Source: a virus. From it: 59,289 bases of DNA. Within the stretch, counting starts at the first letter, position 1. The number at the start of each line of letters is the position of its first letter. Shown piece after piece: positions 46,280 to 55,225 of the stretch. The position numbers and the translations under genes are program-made. The DNA is taken from positions 1-59,289 of IMG/VR virus record IMGVR_UViG_3300032315_000166, one strand, 5' to 3'. A model generated the notes under the pieces. It saw nothing but the letters and a program-made list of their open reading frames with translations. It was not told where the DNA came from and did no database searches.

Positions 46280-47463
46280 TACAGGACCGCCAAGTCACTC
46301 CAACCACCATCACCGATCACCATAGACACCATCCCCGGCGGCGAATCCTGCCCCGTCTTATGCCGCCACCATGTCGAGCCACCATCCAACGCAGGAATCT
46401 GAATAAACGACTTCGCTCCCGACTGCTCCACCCGCAGATGATGCAAGTGGGCGCCCAACAGAAGCGTCGCCGACCCAATCGGCTGCATCCCATGCGCCTG
46501 CCCAGCCCACCACTTCACCGGGTCACGCCCGAACTGGTGACCGTGCGCGAACCCCACCGCCGTCCCCTCAATGTCGAGGGTGATAGTCAACTCGTCACGG
46601 CCCGGAAACACGAAGTGCACATGCTCATACCCCCCGGCCAGGTTCAGGGCGTCAGCGACCGCCACAGCCCCTTCCACGGCCCACGAGTCATCATACCGGC
46701 GCACCACCTTGCCCTGCCGCTCCACCTCATCGTGATTACCCGGCACAACCGGCACCACAATCTTCTCCGCCAGCCCAGCGAACTGCTGCATCTGATGCAA
46801 CATCAGCCTCCGATACACCCGCAACTGCTCCGACACCGTCAAGTCCAGCCGGCCAGCCATCGCCAACGCCCCCCCCTGGGACACGTTCCCCTCGATGCAA
46901 TCACCCAACCAGCCCAACGTGATCGAGTCGATCTTGCGGCCCGCCTTCCGCAACTCCTTCAGCCGGCGCACCGTCCCGTCCGTCTTCGTCAGGAACCGCT
47001 CGACCGTGCCCTCCGTGCCATCCCCGTCCGGCTTACCCAACTGAAGATCCCCGGCCAGCACCACATACGACAAGCCCCCACCCTCAGCCACCGGCGGAGT
47101 CGGACGCTTCTTCCCCACCGCAGCAAGCAACTCGTCCAGGCTCGACTGCCCAATCCGGCGGCGCCGCACATTTGCCCGGTAGTAGAACATGCGCTGCACG
47201 TTCCCCTCACCCAAGCCCGCATCCCAAGCCCGGTACTGCACCGGCTCGACAACCTCATACTCGGCAGGATCTAACTCCCACACCGCCAGCAACTCCGCCC
47301 AATCCTGAGGCGGCGTATCCATCGGCTGCGTCGTCAACACCCCCGACGTGCCATCCCACGCCACCCCCGGCTCCCACCCAGAAGGATGCTTCACCGTAGG
47401 CGCCTGATAGGTAGATGTATCTCCGGCGTTAGCCAATGCTTCAAGATCATTCTCAAGACTCAT
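46279..47463 (-). CDS. Metallophosphoesterase (SbcD/Mre11-like fold)
   Basis: 394 residues from ATG 47463. Calcineurin-type motifs: VVLAGDLQLGKPDG, TLGWLGDCIEGN, VVPVVPGNHDE, VGFAHGHQF and LLLGAHLHHLR. N-terminal part is an extra domain. The family is common in actinophages and may act as a DNA phosphatase or nuclease. Lies between connectors and tail genes, so packaging or DNA-end processing is possible. Confidence 0.82.
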   Translation of the reverse strand: MSLENDLEALANAGDTSTYQAPTVKHPSGWEPGVAWDGTSGVLTTQPMDTPPQDWAELLAVWELDPAEYEVVEPVQYRAWDAGLGEGNVQRMFYYRANVRRRRIGQSSLDELLAAVGKKRPTPPVAEGGGLSYVVLAGDLQLGKPDGDGTEGTVERFLTKTDGTVRRLKELRKAGRKIDSITLGWLGDCIEGNVSQGGALAMAGRLDLTVSEQLRVYRRLMLHQMQQFAGLAEKIVVPVVPGNHDEVERQGKVVRRYDDSWAVEGAVAVADALNLAGGYEHVHFVFPGRDELTITLDIEGTAVGFAHGHQFGRDPVKWWAGQAHGMQPIGSATLLLGAHLHHLRVEQSGAKSFIQIPALDGGSTWWRHKTGQDSPPGMVSMVIGDGGWSDLAVL

Positions 47464-47722
47464 CGCGTCCACCCCTCGCAACCGTTTCCTGAGCCTCCAT
47501 CGCCGTGACAATGAGACTGTCGGCTATCTGCCGAATCGTGTCGTGAATAGCCGTCAACCCCGCATAAGTAATGGCGTCCTCAGACTTCAACGCCCCCGCC
47601 GCAGCGTCAATGCCACGCCGCTCCACCATGCGGAGATACTCAACGAAAGCCGTACATTCGATCCACACCCGATGATTACCGGGCTTCACCATCATCGTGA
47701 TCGCTTTCGTGTCTAGGGACAC
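47453..47722 (-). CDS. Hypothetical protein
   Basis: 89 residues from GTG 47722. Mostly helical; AFVEYLRMVERRG, AITYAGLTAIHDTIRQIADSL. Overlaps both neighbours by about 10 nt. Unrecognised. Confidence 0.6.
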   Translation of the reverse strand: MSLDTKAITMMVKPGNHRVWIECTAFVEYLRMVERRGIDAAAGALKSEDAITYAGLTAIHDTIRQIADSLIVTAMEAQETVARGGRDES

Positions 47723-47976
47723 AAGCACCCCGCGCCACGAGTACGACGACGGTGCCGCTGCACAGAGTGATACGCGATGTCGTATCCCCACTTCCGCAAC
47801 GTCTCGGCAACCCGCCCGGACGGCACCCGGCAATCCTCCTCAAGGAGAACACCAAGCCACTCACGCTGCTCATCGGTGACCTGCTCAAGCACCAGGCTCA
47901 CCGCGCACCGCTTCTGATGAGGAACCTCACTGCGCTCATCCAACAGCGCCTTCAAGTCCTCGACAAGATCACTCAT
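47713..47976 (-). CDS. HTH-type conserved actinophage protein
   Basis: 87 residues, ATG 47976. Helix pair (QREWLGVLLEEDCRVPSGRVAETLRKWGYDIAYHSVQRHRRR) ending in CLC. The pattern with a terminal RHRR...C is a widespread actinophage family, probably DNA-binding. Possible packaging or regulatory role. Confidence 0.65.
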   Translation of the reverse strand: MSDLVEDLKALLDERSEVPHQKRCAVSLVLEQVTDEQREWLGVLLEEDCRVPSGRVAETLRKWGYDIAYHSVQRHRRRTRGAGCLCP

Positions 47977-48109
47977 GCCTATTCTCCGCCTTGCATCTCG
48001 AACAGCGAATAGCCCACGGCCGCGTCACCAGCAACGCGATGATCCGGTTACAGCGCCAACACCGAGGCACCTCATCCGTGATCGCCGACCGGCCATACGG
48101 ATCCGTCAC
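47969..48109 (-). CDS. Com-like zinc-knuckle protein
   Basis: 46 residues from GTG 48109 (GTGA overlap). CWRCNRIIALLVTRPWAIRCSRCKAEN matches the Mu Com-type zinc finger (CxxC ... IxCxRCKxxN). In phage Mu such a protein activates mom translation; here no mom-like gene was seen, so another target is likely. Confidence 0.65.
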   Translation of the reverse strand: MTDPYGRSAITDEVPRCWRCNRIIALLVTRPWAIRCSRCKAENRHE

Positions 48110-48507
48110 GGACGCACCACACACGAGAAGTTCATGCTGATCATCGGCCGGCCATTCTGGTCCTCACCCATCGGCAAGAAAGACCCATCCGCCGCCACCC
48201 GCATGATGTAGATACCGGAGATCGAGGTCTCCGTGATCCCCGCCATCAGCAACCGGACAGCCCTCGCCTTATTACGAGCAGCCGGGTAGTCACCACGAGT
48301 AGACCGAACAATGACCTGTAACCCCGGTTGCTCGACAGCGAACGCCGCAGCACCCATAGTTAGCATTGGGGCATACCCCTGTGTCTCGTAAACACAGACA
48401 CAAGAATCCGGGGACTCCGGCATCGTCGCCAGAAACAGATTCGTGCCCAGAGTGCCTTCACCCTGAGCCTGCAAATAGTCACCGACTGCTTCAAGAATGG
48501 TGCTCAT
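48106..48507 (-). CDS. Tail terminator / minor capsid-like connector protein
   Basis: 133 residues, ATG 48507. LEAVGDYLQAQGEGTLGTNLFLATMPESPDSCVCVYETQG, GLQVIVRSTRGDYPAARNKARAV and EDQNGRPMISMNF match the minor capsid protein family (PF12691-like) and tail-terminator folds. In the connector block between head-tail adaptor and small genes. Caps the tail tube. Confidence 0.75.
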   Translation of the reverse strand: MSTILEAVGDYLQAQGEGTLGTNLFLATMPESPDSCVCVYETQGYAPMLTMGAAAFAVEQPGLQVIVRSTRGDYPAARNKARAVRLLMAGITETSISGIYIMRVAADGSFLPMGEDQNGRPMISMNFSCVVRP

Positions 48508-48914
48508 TAGATGACGAACCTCCGGTTGATCATGTCAAGCACCCGGACCCTCATCCTGTCGGCCATGCCCTTAGCGTAGAGTTTCACGGGCCGTTCTAGG
48601 TACTTCCACTGCGTCGGCGAGGCGTGTGTCGCCCTTCCTGGGGGCAGTTCGTGGACATAAATGGCGTAGTTCGCTGCCGCCCCGCCATACCGGATCCAGG
48701 CATGGGCCAGGTTCCCGGTGCGGTACTGAGTGACATTCCCCGAGGACCGCAGCACACCCGTGTCGACCGGGACGACTTGCTGAGACAGGCGGAAAGCCTC
48801 CTGGGCCTCCTCGAACAGGGCTTGCTGCCCGTAGATCGGGGCATCCTTGCCGGCGAGAAGGAACGCCTCATTCAAGGGGTCAAGCCCGCGAGCCCTCACA
48901 TAGGCGCCAGCCAT
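48507..48914 (-). CDS. HK97 gp10-like head-tail connector
   Basis: 135 residues, ATG 48914. VPVDTGVLRSSGNVTQYRTG, NYAIYVHELPPGRATHASPTQWKYLERP. The VDTG..R..G and YA.YVHE...H..PTQ.K pattern is typical of gp10/tail-completion proteins. Links head to tail. Confidence 0.82.
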   Translation of the reverse strand: MAGAYVRARGLDPLNEAFLLAGKDAPIYGQQALFEEAQEAFRLSQQVVPVDTGVLRSSGNVTQYRTGNLAHAWIRYGGAAANYAIYVHELPPGRATHASPTQWKYLERPVKLYAKGMADRMRVRVLDMINRRFVI

Positions 48915-48920
48915 GGGCCA

Positions 48921-49253
48921 TCACGCCCCGAACCCGATAACCGTGTGGTGGGCGCCCGACTCGTCCCTCAACTGCGACACAGACGTGATTAGGGGGGTGC
49001 GGCCATCCGGCAACGCGATCCTGTCATTCACGTCCACCGTCGCGACGCCGTACACGACCGCCCGACCGGCCTCAAGGATCTCCCGTCCGTCCTGCGTGCG
49101 GATCATGCGCGAGTCCCAGATCAGCCGGCACTGATACGACGTACCCGACCCAGAGTGCGACTGCTTGCCATACTTGTCAAGCGTTGACGAGCCGTACACG
49201 ATGACCGCGTGAGGCATCATCACCGCGAAATCTTTGGCGATAGCCACAATCAC
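48921..49253 (-). CDS. Head closure / neck protein
   Basis: 110 residues from GTG 49253 (GTGA overlap). Beta-rich: HAVIVYGSSTLDKYGKQS, YQCRLIWDSRMIRTQDGRE, GRAVVYGVATVDVNDRI. Resembles gp16/stopper-like proteins; position after the adaptor agrees. Confidence 0.72.
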   Translation of the reverse strand: MIVAIAKDFAVMMPHAVIVYGSSTLDKYGKQSHSGSGTSYQCRLIWDSRMIRTQDGREILEAGRAVVYGVATVDVNDRIALPDGRTPLITSVSQLRDESGAHHTVIGFGA

Positions 49254-49663
49254 GCCCCAGGGTTGTCATGCAGACCGGTGTGGAACTCATGTCCCTGCAT
49301 ACCCAACTCGCTCCGCTCATTCGCGGTCTGAAAGTTCTTCGGCGACGCCCACGGAGTAGGCACATCACGGCGATAAGACAGAGCCATCAGCCGATCAGCC
49401 AGCGCATAGAACGACTGCGACCGGTCCTGATACGAGAGAGACAGATCACCGACCGACTTCGACGTAGCCATCCTCGCGAACTTCGACGCAATCACATGGC
49501 AGGCGTCATGAGCAGCCTGATAGATCGAGTCACCCGACTCCGTAAACAACCACTCGATCTCGTCGTCGTTGAGCAACTGATCATTCGTGTCCGTGTCCCC
49601 GATCAGGAACCGGACACGGTCACGGTCGGAGTGAGCCGGGTCGCCGGTGTAAGTCCAAGCCAC
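49250..49663 (-). CDS. Head-tail adaptor
   Basis: 137 residues from GTG 49663 (GGTAGGAG upstream). VRFLIGDTDTNDQLLNDDEIEWLF, AAHDACHVIASKFARMAT, VGDLSLSYQDRSQSFYALADRL match gp6/gp15-like adaptors. First of the four connector genes. Attaches to the portal after packaging. Confidence 0.82.
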   Translation of the reverse strand: MAWTYTGDPAHSDRDRVRFLIGDTDTNDQLLNDDEIEWLFTESGDSIYQAAHDACHVIASKFARMATSKSVGDLSLSYQDRSQSFYALADRLMALSYRRDVPTPWASPKNFQTANERSELGMQGHEFHTGLHDNPGA

Positions 49664-49695
49664 AAGCCACTCCTACCCTCGGTTAGGTTCCTATT

Positions 49696-49953
49696 CTACT
49701 GGCGGGAAGCCATGATCGCGTCGACCGCGCCCTCAGAAAGGCCCATGTCCAGCAACTCCTGGCGAGCCGACGCCAGAGCCGCAGCCTTCTCTTCCTCCGC
49801 AGCGACACGCTCCAACTCGGCAGCCTCAGCCGCCAGCCGATCCACCTCACGCTGCTCCAACTCAGCCACCGTCATCGGCCTCATCGTCTGCTCGCCCGTG
49901 GCGCAGTTCACTTCCAGCACCATCGGAACCTCGTCCGTGACCATCTCACTCAT
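49696..49953 (-). CDS. Fibre-region accessory protein
   Basis: 85 residues, ATG 49953 (AAGGAGAAAC upstream). VNCATGEQTMRPMTVAELEQRE then a long Glu/Ala coiled coil and LLDMGLSEGAVDAIMASR. Resembles XkdW-like or fibre-assembly-chaperone N-termini (VNCxTGE). Follows a glycine-rich fibre gene, so chaperone or foldase for fibre assembly is the best guess. Confidence 0.6.
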   Translation of the reverse strand: MSEMVTDEVPMVLEVNCATGEQTMRPMTVAELEQREVDRLAAEAAELERVAAEEEKAAALASARQELLDMGLSEGAVDAIMASRQ

Positions 49954-49968
49954 TGTGTTTCTCCTTAG

Positions 49969-51273
49969 TTAGTTACCGATATGGGGGTATCGAATGATGA
50001 CAATGCCGGAGCCGCCTGCCTTCTGGCTTGAATCGCCATTACCGCCTGCTCCGCCACCCCCGCCGCCCGTGTTTGCGACTCCAAGCGTGGCAGGTGTTGT
50101 AGTGGATAGGGCTCCGTTTCCTCCACCGCCGGTACCACCGGAGGATGCGGGGCCGTTATTGTTTCTGCCGCCACCGCCACCACCTGCGTACAAGGTGCCG
50201 AAGATGAGACGACCTGCGCCCCCGTCTCCGCGCACCGAGATTGTGCCCGCGACTCCCGCACCGCCAGCGCCACCACCACCGCCAGCCCAGCCACCCTGCC
50301 CGAATCCGCCGCTTCCCGTGCCACCGTTATTGCCTTGACCAGATGTTCCGCTTCCAGCAGCGACGGTGCCGTTGAATCCTTCCGCGCTGCCAGGAGTTCC
50401 GCCACCGCCGCCGGACCCCCCGCCGCTACCTGCCTTGTCGCCTCCCGCGCCGCCACCGGTCGCGGACAGACTGAACACCGAAGATGCGGACCCGCTCGCG
50501 TTGGCGTTGCCTCCCCCGCCAACAGTTACCGCGCCGGTGCCAACGGCAACACCCGCTCTGCCGAATAGAAGACCTCCGGCTCCTCCGCCGCCGGTAGGGC
50601 CTCCGCCAGTGGATGTTGTCCCACCGCCGCCACCGCCAGCGACAACCAGATACTCCACCTCCCCGCCCTCGATCACCCGCAACGAAGACGTAGACGTAAA
50701 CGTGTGAACCTTGTAACCACCCGAGATCGTCTCCACGCCGCCCACGATCACAGGCACCTGAGTAATCGCATACAAATAGAACGTGGAACCGGCAATAAAC
50801 AGAGTTCCGTTCAATGGCGCAAGCGACACCGAAGTAATCGCAGCCGTACCCGTCCACAAACTAGCATCGACACTCATCCACACAGTCGTCGCATTATTCT
50901 CAGACACACAGCGCGACAACACAGATTTCTGAGTGCTGCCCGCATAGTTAGGGATTGTTGCTTCCGAGTTACCGAAGGTGCTCGCTGTGGCAGTAGCGCC
51001 CGTACTTGACTGACCCAGGTACAGGCCGGTCTGCGACGTGAATGATCGGCTGGATGCAGCCGTGCCTGAACCCTCAAGCAGTCGAGTTGAGTAGTTCGCT
51101 CCGGTGTCACCGTTGAAGCGCACCAGCACCGCGTCCGTGTCCGACGCTCGGTTAGTACGCGCCGACACAAGTAAACGCAGATCGGCGTAAGTCTGTGGCA
51201 GGTTGGAGACCGTAACCGACCCGGTATCCGCAAGGAGTGTCTGCTTGGCGATGAGGCGTTTCACACCGGGCAT
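49969..51273 (-). CDS. Glycine-rich tail fibre with receptor-binding module
   Basis: 434 residues, ATG 51273. N-terminal half: beta domain with VSNLPQTYADLRLLVSART, repeated in five other genes here. C-terminal half (~215-434): polyglycine loops (GGGGGGGTTSTGGGPTGGGG) ending in GSGIVIIRYP, the typical Gly-rich fibre tip. Such tips bind glycans and vary by recombination. Strong paralogy with the 52805-54115 gene. Confidence 0.82.
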   Translation of the reverse strand: MPGVKRLIAKQTLLADTGSVTVSNLPQTYADLRLLVSARTNRASDTDAVLVRFNGDTGANYSTRLLEGSGTAASSRSFTSQTGLYLGQSSTGATATASTFGNSEATIPNYAGSTQKSVLSRCVSENNATTVWMSVDASLWTGTAAITSVSLAPLNGTLFIAGSTFYLYAITQVPVIVGGVETISGGYKVHTFTSTSSLRVIEGGEVEYLVVAGGGGGGTTSTGGGPTGGGGAGGLLFGRAGVAVGTGAVTVGGGGNANASGSASSVFSLSATGGGAGGDKAGSGGGSGGGGGTPGSAEGFNGTVAAGSGTSGQGNNGGTGSGGFGQGGWAGGGGGAGGAGVAGTISVRGDGGAGRLIFGTLYAGGGGGGRNNNGPASSGGTGGGGNGALSTTTPATLGVANTGGGGGGAGGNGDSSQKAGGSGIVIIRYPHIGN

Positions 51274-51310
51274 CAGCGGCCCCCCGTTCGCGATTCATGG
51301 GTTAATGTCA

Positions 51311-51817
51311 TCACGCCGCCTTGATTCCGTAGAGCGACACCACGGACCCAATGCCGAAGTCATTGCTAGTCGCCGTCGTGATCTTGATCTCGTTGATCGC
51401 GGCTGTGTTCTGCCACAGGCCGACCTCGCGCTCTACGCCAGTATCCGAGGAGGCGGCTTGACCCAATAGGGTTTTGAAGACCGATGTGTTGGCGTATGAC
51501 ATGACATCGAGGATGACCGTGGCGACCCCACTAGACGAGGCAGGCTGGCCCACCAATCGCGCAATGCTGATGAACGCGGCAGAGGTATTTCGGTAGGACG
51601 CGGCTGATGAGCCGTTGCCCGTCAACTGTGTGCCGCTGTACCCGGTCGTTGTGCCGTTGAAGGTGACCTGCAAGGTGGGCTGATTCGTGGTGTTTCCCTT
51701 GAACAGAAACACCAGCACTAGGTCCGTGTAGGTGCTGGGGATGCTGGACAGGGTGACAGTCGAGGTGGCGCTGCCTAGGGTCTGCGAGGCGATCGGCTCA
51801 TACGTCCTAGGCATCAT
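51311..51817 (-). CDS. Fibre protein, receptor-binding-type beta module
   Basis: 168 residues, start at 51817. Single copy of the repeated module: SSIPSTYTDLVLVFLFKGNTT, VILDVMSYANTSVFKTLLGQ, SVVSLYGIKAA. Probably a C-terminal or separable receptor-binding head. One of six related copies in the cluster. Confidence 0.72.
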   Translation of the reverse strand: MMPRTYEPIASQTLGSATSTVTLSSIPSTYTDLVLVFLFKGNTTNQPTLQVTFNGTTTGYSGTQLTGNGSSAASYRNTSAAFISIARLVGQPASSSGVATVILDVMSYANTSVFKTLLGQAASSDTGVEREVGLWQNTAAINEIKITTATSNDFGIGSVVSLYGIKAA

Positions 51818-51862
51818 AGCCCCCCGTCTGTAACTGTGTCGTTAGTGTCGTCATCATGGGGC

Positions 51863-52447
51863 CTACCCCTTGATCCCATACAACGCGAAGACGCTCCCGG
51901 TCGCGAACGTGGGACCATCCCAAGAGTGAAACGTAACCTGAGTCACCGCAGAAGTGGAAGTCAACAGCAGAGAGGACTGCCCGACGTTGCCGGAGCCGTT
52001 CAAGTCGCAACCCCATACGAAACGCCCCACCTTGTTCTTTGTAGTGATAGCGTAGTCAAGAATTTCGACAACCACCCCACCATAGATGTTCGCCGCAGCA
52101 TTGGCCTGCGGGTAGATGAAAGAAAGCGGCGCCCCATTGTTCACATAGGCGAAAGCGTCAGTAGCGGAGCCCGTGCCCTGAATGTAGTGACTTGTCCCCG
52201 TGGCCTGAGCGTTCATCTTCATAAACCCCCAGCCCGTAGTGGAAGCGTTCGTGCCCCGTGCGGAAACGCGGACCTGCAAATGCTGATACGTCTGGGGGAT
52301 GGACGAGAAGCCCACCGAAGACGAGGGCGAAGCGAGGCTTACGGTCTGGATGGAGTCCATCTCCGACCAACCCCACCCATAACCACCAATCACAGACGAG
52401 CCCTTACGGCCCGTCAAATCAGCAGTAGAGAAACGCCTAATCGCCAC
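51863..52447 (-). CDS. Fibre protein with N-terminal anchor and receptor-binding module
   Basis: 194 residues from GTG 52447, supported by overlap with the next gene. N-terminus (VAIRRFSTADLTGRKGS) resembles the anchor of the gene at 54626. Then SSIPQTYQHLQVRVSARGTN and a C-terminal GSVFALYGIKG. Same module family. An ATG further in (MDSIQTVSL) is possible but would lose the anchor. Confidence 0.68.
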   Translation of the reverse strand: MAIRRFSTADLTGRKGSSVIGGYGWGWSEMDSIQTVSLASPSSSVGFSSIPQTYQHLQVRVSARGTNASTTGWGFMKMNAQATGTSHYIQGTGSATDAFAYVNNGAPLSFIYPQANAAANIYGGVVVEILDYAITTKNKVGRFVWGCDLNGSGNVGQSSLLLTSTSAVTQVTFHSWDGPTFATGSVFALYGIKG

Positions 52448-52790
52448 GGAACACCTCAACCCACGACCCCGTGCCCTCATCCCACGAAATCGACAGGTGA
52501 TCCTCAGTCCACTCCGGCATCGGCACCGGCGACTTCCAATCATGGTTCTCGTCCAGGGTCCATGACGCGGCAGGCCGAGGGGCCACGAACACATCAGCCG
52601 TCGCATCGTAGGTGAAGCCAGGGCCGGGGTACTGCTTACGGATCCGCCCGTTGTACGAGCATTGGATCCATGTGCCGCCGAGGGTGAGGTCATTGGCGAG
52701 GTAGTCCTGGCCCCGGTGTTCCTGCTCGTCGGGCACCACAAGAACACGAACCACAACCCCGGTTGAATCCACTTCAGCGTAATGAGCCAT
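52437..52790 (-). CDS. Virion structural protein, fibre-associated
   Basis: 117 residues, ATG 52790. AHYAEVDSTGVVVRVLVVPDE, WIQCSYNGRIRKQYPGPGFTYDATADVFVAPRPAASWTLDE. The R..Y.G.G..YD...D.F....P..SW pattern is found in many phage tail-related proteins including cyanophages. Structural or fibre-assembly role. Confidence 0.75.
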   Translation of the reverse strand: MAHYAEVDSTGVVVRVLVVPDEQEHRGQDYLANDLTLGGTWIQCSYNGRIRKQYPGPGFTYDATADVFVAPRPAASWTLDENHDWKSPVPMPEWTEDHLSISWDEGTGSWVEVFRGD

Positions 52791-52804
52791 GCGCCTATTC
52801 TTCC

Positions 52805-54115
52805 TTACCTGTAGGGATATCGAACGATTACGACTCCCGAACCACCGTTACCTGACGAGCCGTTAGAAATCTTCCCTCCACCACCACCACCCGTATTCGC
52901 GGAGCCGTTGATGCCCGTAGAGAAGCCGCTGTAGCCACCCGCCCCACCGCCGCCCAAACCACCGGCAGTCGAACTATTCGTGTTGTCACCCGACCCACCA
53001 GCCCCGCCGCCAGCGTAGAACGTGCTAGTGCCGCTGATGCTGGACTGCAACCCGTCGCCACCCCGCCTAACACCATTGGTGTTTCCCACCTGACCGGCAC
53101 CACCGCCACCACCGCCGGAACGGGAACCAGTAGACACGCCGCCCGCGTTGCCCTGACCGCTGACCCCCGAGCCTGCCGTACCGGCACTATCGCCGCCTCG
53201 CCCACCACCAGAGCCACCGGAAATACCGGGGCTCTCATCCCCACCGCCGCCGCCACCAGCGAAGACTGACGGCAAATCCGCGAACGATGAGTTCGTTCCG
53301 CTACCGCCGCTGCCTCCAAGAGTAGCCGTGCCGGTGCCCCCCGCTCCCACGACTACGCCGTACGGTCCCGACGCGATGTAGCGCGATCCACTCACCATGC
53401 CGCCCGCGCCACCACCACCACCAGCGCCGCCGAAGTTATTGGACTCGCCCTGTCCACCCGCGCCGCCGCCCGAGACAACGAGATACTCACACCAGCCTGG
53501 ACTGTTGACCTGCAATACGCCCGACCCTGTGAACGTGTGGATCTTCCAGCCGCCCGAGATGAGTACGTCCCCACCCGACGCATCCATAAACACACCCGGA
53601 TCAGCAGACGCCCGGCGGATGCCACACACGAAAAAAGACGACCCGGTAAGAATGTTCGCCCCAACGCGAGACACAAGGCGAATGGAAGTGATAGGTGCGG
53701 TAAGCGTAGACACAGAAGCCGCAGGCTGAATGTATGCCTCGGTAGCATTATTCTCAGAGCATCCGGTGGAAGAACTGACCTTAGCCTGCGAAGAAGTGTA
53801 GTTAGGGATGTAAACCTCGGCGTTGCCGAACGTAGAGGCAGTAGCGTTAGCACCGCAGGTGGTGAGGCCCCAGAACTCGGAAACAGACGAAGACGACGCG
53901 CCGGAACCGTTGCCCTCAAGGATCCGAACGGTGTAGCCCGTAGTCTGCCCGTTCAACTCAAGCCGAAGAATGTCCACAGTCAGAGCGCGATCTGTCCGTG
54001 CGGAAGCCATGATCATCAGGTCGGTGAATGTCTGCGGGATGTTAGAGAAAGTTACTGCGGTGGCTGAGGAGCCAAGCACCTGTTTCGTGATGAACTCATA
54101 TGTTGCCGCCATCAC
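52805..54115 (-). CDS. Second glycine-rich tail fibre
   Basis: 436 residues, start at 54115. N-terminal beta module (FSNIPQTFTDLMIMASART, GNAEVYIPNY) and a C-terminal glycine-rich tip (~205-436, GGGGGGAGQVGN, GGSGVVIVRYPYR). Highly similar in layout to the first glycine-rich fibre (49969-51273), so a duplicated fibre. Two fibres with different tips would broaden receptor use. Confidence 0.82.
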   Translation of the reverse strand: MMAATYEFITKQVLGSSATAVTFSNIPQTFTDLMIMASARTDRALTVDILRLELNGQTTGYTVRILEGNGSGASSSSVSEFWGLTTCGANATASTFGNAEVYIPNYTSSQAKVSSSTGCSENNATEAYIQPAASVSTLTAPITSIRLVSRVGANILTGSSFFVCGIRRASADPGVFMDASGGDVLISGGWKIHTFTGSGVLQVNSPGWCEYLVVSGGGAGGQGESNNFGGAGGGGGAGGMVSGSRYIASGPYGVVVGAGGTGTATLGGSGGSGTNSSFADLPSVFAGGGGGGDESPGISGGSGGGRGGDSAGTAGSGVSGQGNAGGVSTGSRSGGGGGGAGQVGNTNGVRRGGDGLQSSISGTSTFYAGGGAGGSGDNTNSSTAGGLGGGGAGGYSGFSTGINGSANTGGGGGGKISNGSSGNGGSGVVIVRYPYR

Positions 54116-54645
54116 GCACCCCGCAGACCGTACAGATCGAACGTGGACCCCGCCACCAAATTGTGTGTTGGAAAACTAGCGCCGAGAGACATAGTGATAG
54201 AGGTAATGGCACTAGTAGAACGCCACAATGAAACAACCCTATCTACCGCGCGAGCCGGTGCAGCGCCAGCGCCAAGGCTACTCTTGAACACATTAGTATT
54301 CGCATAAGAGCAGATATGGGCCACCACCATGCTTTCCAGGGTCGTCGTAGATCCCTGACTAGTCAGACCTAAGCCGCCACTGGTCCCACTAGACACACGA
54401 CCGCTGCCTGCCACACTTCCATCACCATTGACTTGCGTGTAAGAATAGTTGCTACCGGAGTCGTCATTGAAACGAACTCGAAGAGTTGCCCCTGCGGTCG
54501 CCCCACCGAACTGAGCAACTACTACAAGGTCGGTGTACGTCTGTGGGATACCGGAGAACGTCACAGACGCGGCAGCCGATACGAGTGTGATGGACGCAAT
54601 AGGGTCACCAGTCAGAGCCACGGGATCACCTAGCCACCACGCCAT
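54112..54645 (-). CDS. Fibre protein, receptor-binding-type beta module
   Basis: 177 residues from ATG 54645. SGIPQTYTDLVVVAQFGGATAG, HICSYANTNVFKSSLG and STFDLYGLRGA, again the shared module. Overlaps the neighbours at both ends. Alternative earlier starts would be in the previous gene. Confidence 0.7.
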   Translation of the reverse strand: MAWWLGDPVALTGDPIASITLVSAAASVTFSGIPQTYTDLVVVAQFGGATAGATLRVRFNDDSGSNYSYTQVNGDGSVAGSGRVSSGTSGGLGLTSQGSTTTLESMVVAHICSYANTNVFKSSLGAGAAPARAVDRVVSLWRSTSAITSITMSLGASFPTHNLVAGSTFDLYGLRGA

Positions 54646-55219
54646 ACAGCGCAGCCGTGGAGTGTTGCGTGAAGTTACCGGCATCCCAGAGAAGGGAAAG
54701 CGAAGTGACTGCGGCTGTGCTGAACCAAGCCCCCGACCACAGGCCCACGTTACCCTCGGTATTTGCATCCATGCCGGTGATGGCCCTCACGGTCTTGGTC
54801 TTAGACGTAGATGCGAAGTCCATAATGTCGATAACGGTGTACACGAAGGTATTGGCAAGAGTGGAACTTGCGATATTGGATGATCCAATGGTCTGTCCGA
54901 TGCTGGCTACTCCCGCTGCGCCCACCCCGCCATCAGCGATTAGAAGGTGAACCGAGTAGTTCGCTGCGGAGTCATTATTGAATCTAAGGCGCATACGTTG
55001 AAGGCTGGCGGAAGTTGTGCGAGACAGCACGCGAAGATGTAGATGTTGGAAGCGGTTAGGGATGCTAGTGAAGTCGATGCTTGCTGCACCGCCCGCTCCG
55101 ACCGTCACCGTCTGAAGATTGTCAAGCACACCAAGCGTCGGCACATAGTTACCTAGTGCAGTCGTGTACTTCTCAAGCCCTTCCCGAAGAGAGGACTGAG
55201 ACAGGCGAGTGACAGCCAT
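54626..55219 (-). CDS. Fibre protein with anchor and receptor-binding module
   Basis: 197 residues, ATG 55219. Anchor MAVTRLSQSSLREGLEKY, then SIDFTSIPNRFQHLHLRVLSRTT, DIMDFASTSKTKTVRAITG and STAALYGVVAR. Same module as the five others; carries its own N-terminal attachment region. Confidence 0.72.
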   Translation of the reverse strand: MAVTRLSQSSLREGLEKYTTALGNYVPTLGVLDNLQTVTVGAGGAASIDFTSIPNRFQHLHLRVLSRTTSASLQRMRLRFNNDSAANYSVHLLIADGGVGAAGVASIGQTIGSSNIASSTLANTFVYTVIDIMDFASTSKTKTVRAITGMDANTEGNVGLWSGAWFSTAAVTSLSLLWDAGNFTQHSTAALYGVVAR

Positions 55220-55225
55220 GACCTA

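Noticed and set aside
47969-48109. Com-like protein as sign of a Mu-type Mom DNA modification system
   Set aside because: No mom-like acetyltransferase gene is present near it; the zinc knuckle alone does not indicate Mom regulation.
49994-50707. Plus-strand proline-rich frames opposite the glycine-rich fibre
   Set aside because: Polyproline arises simply from reading polyglycine codons on the other strand; no start signals.
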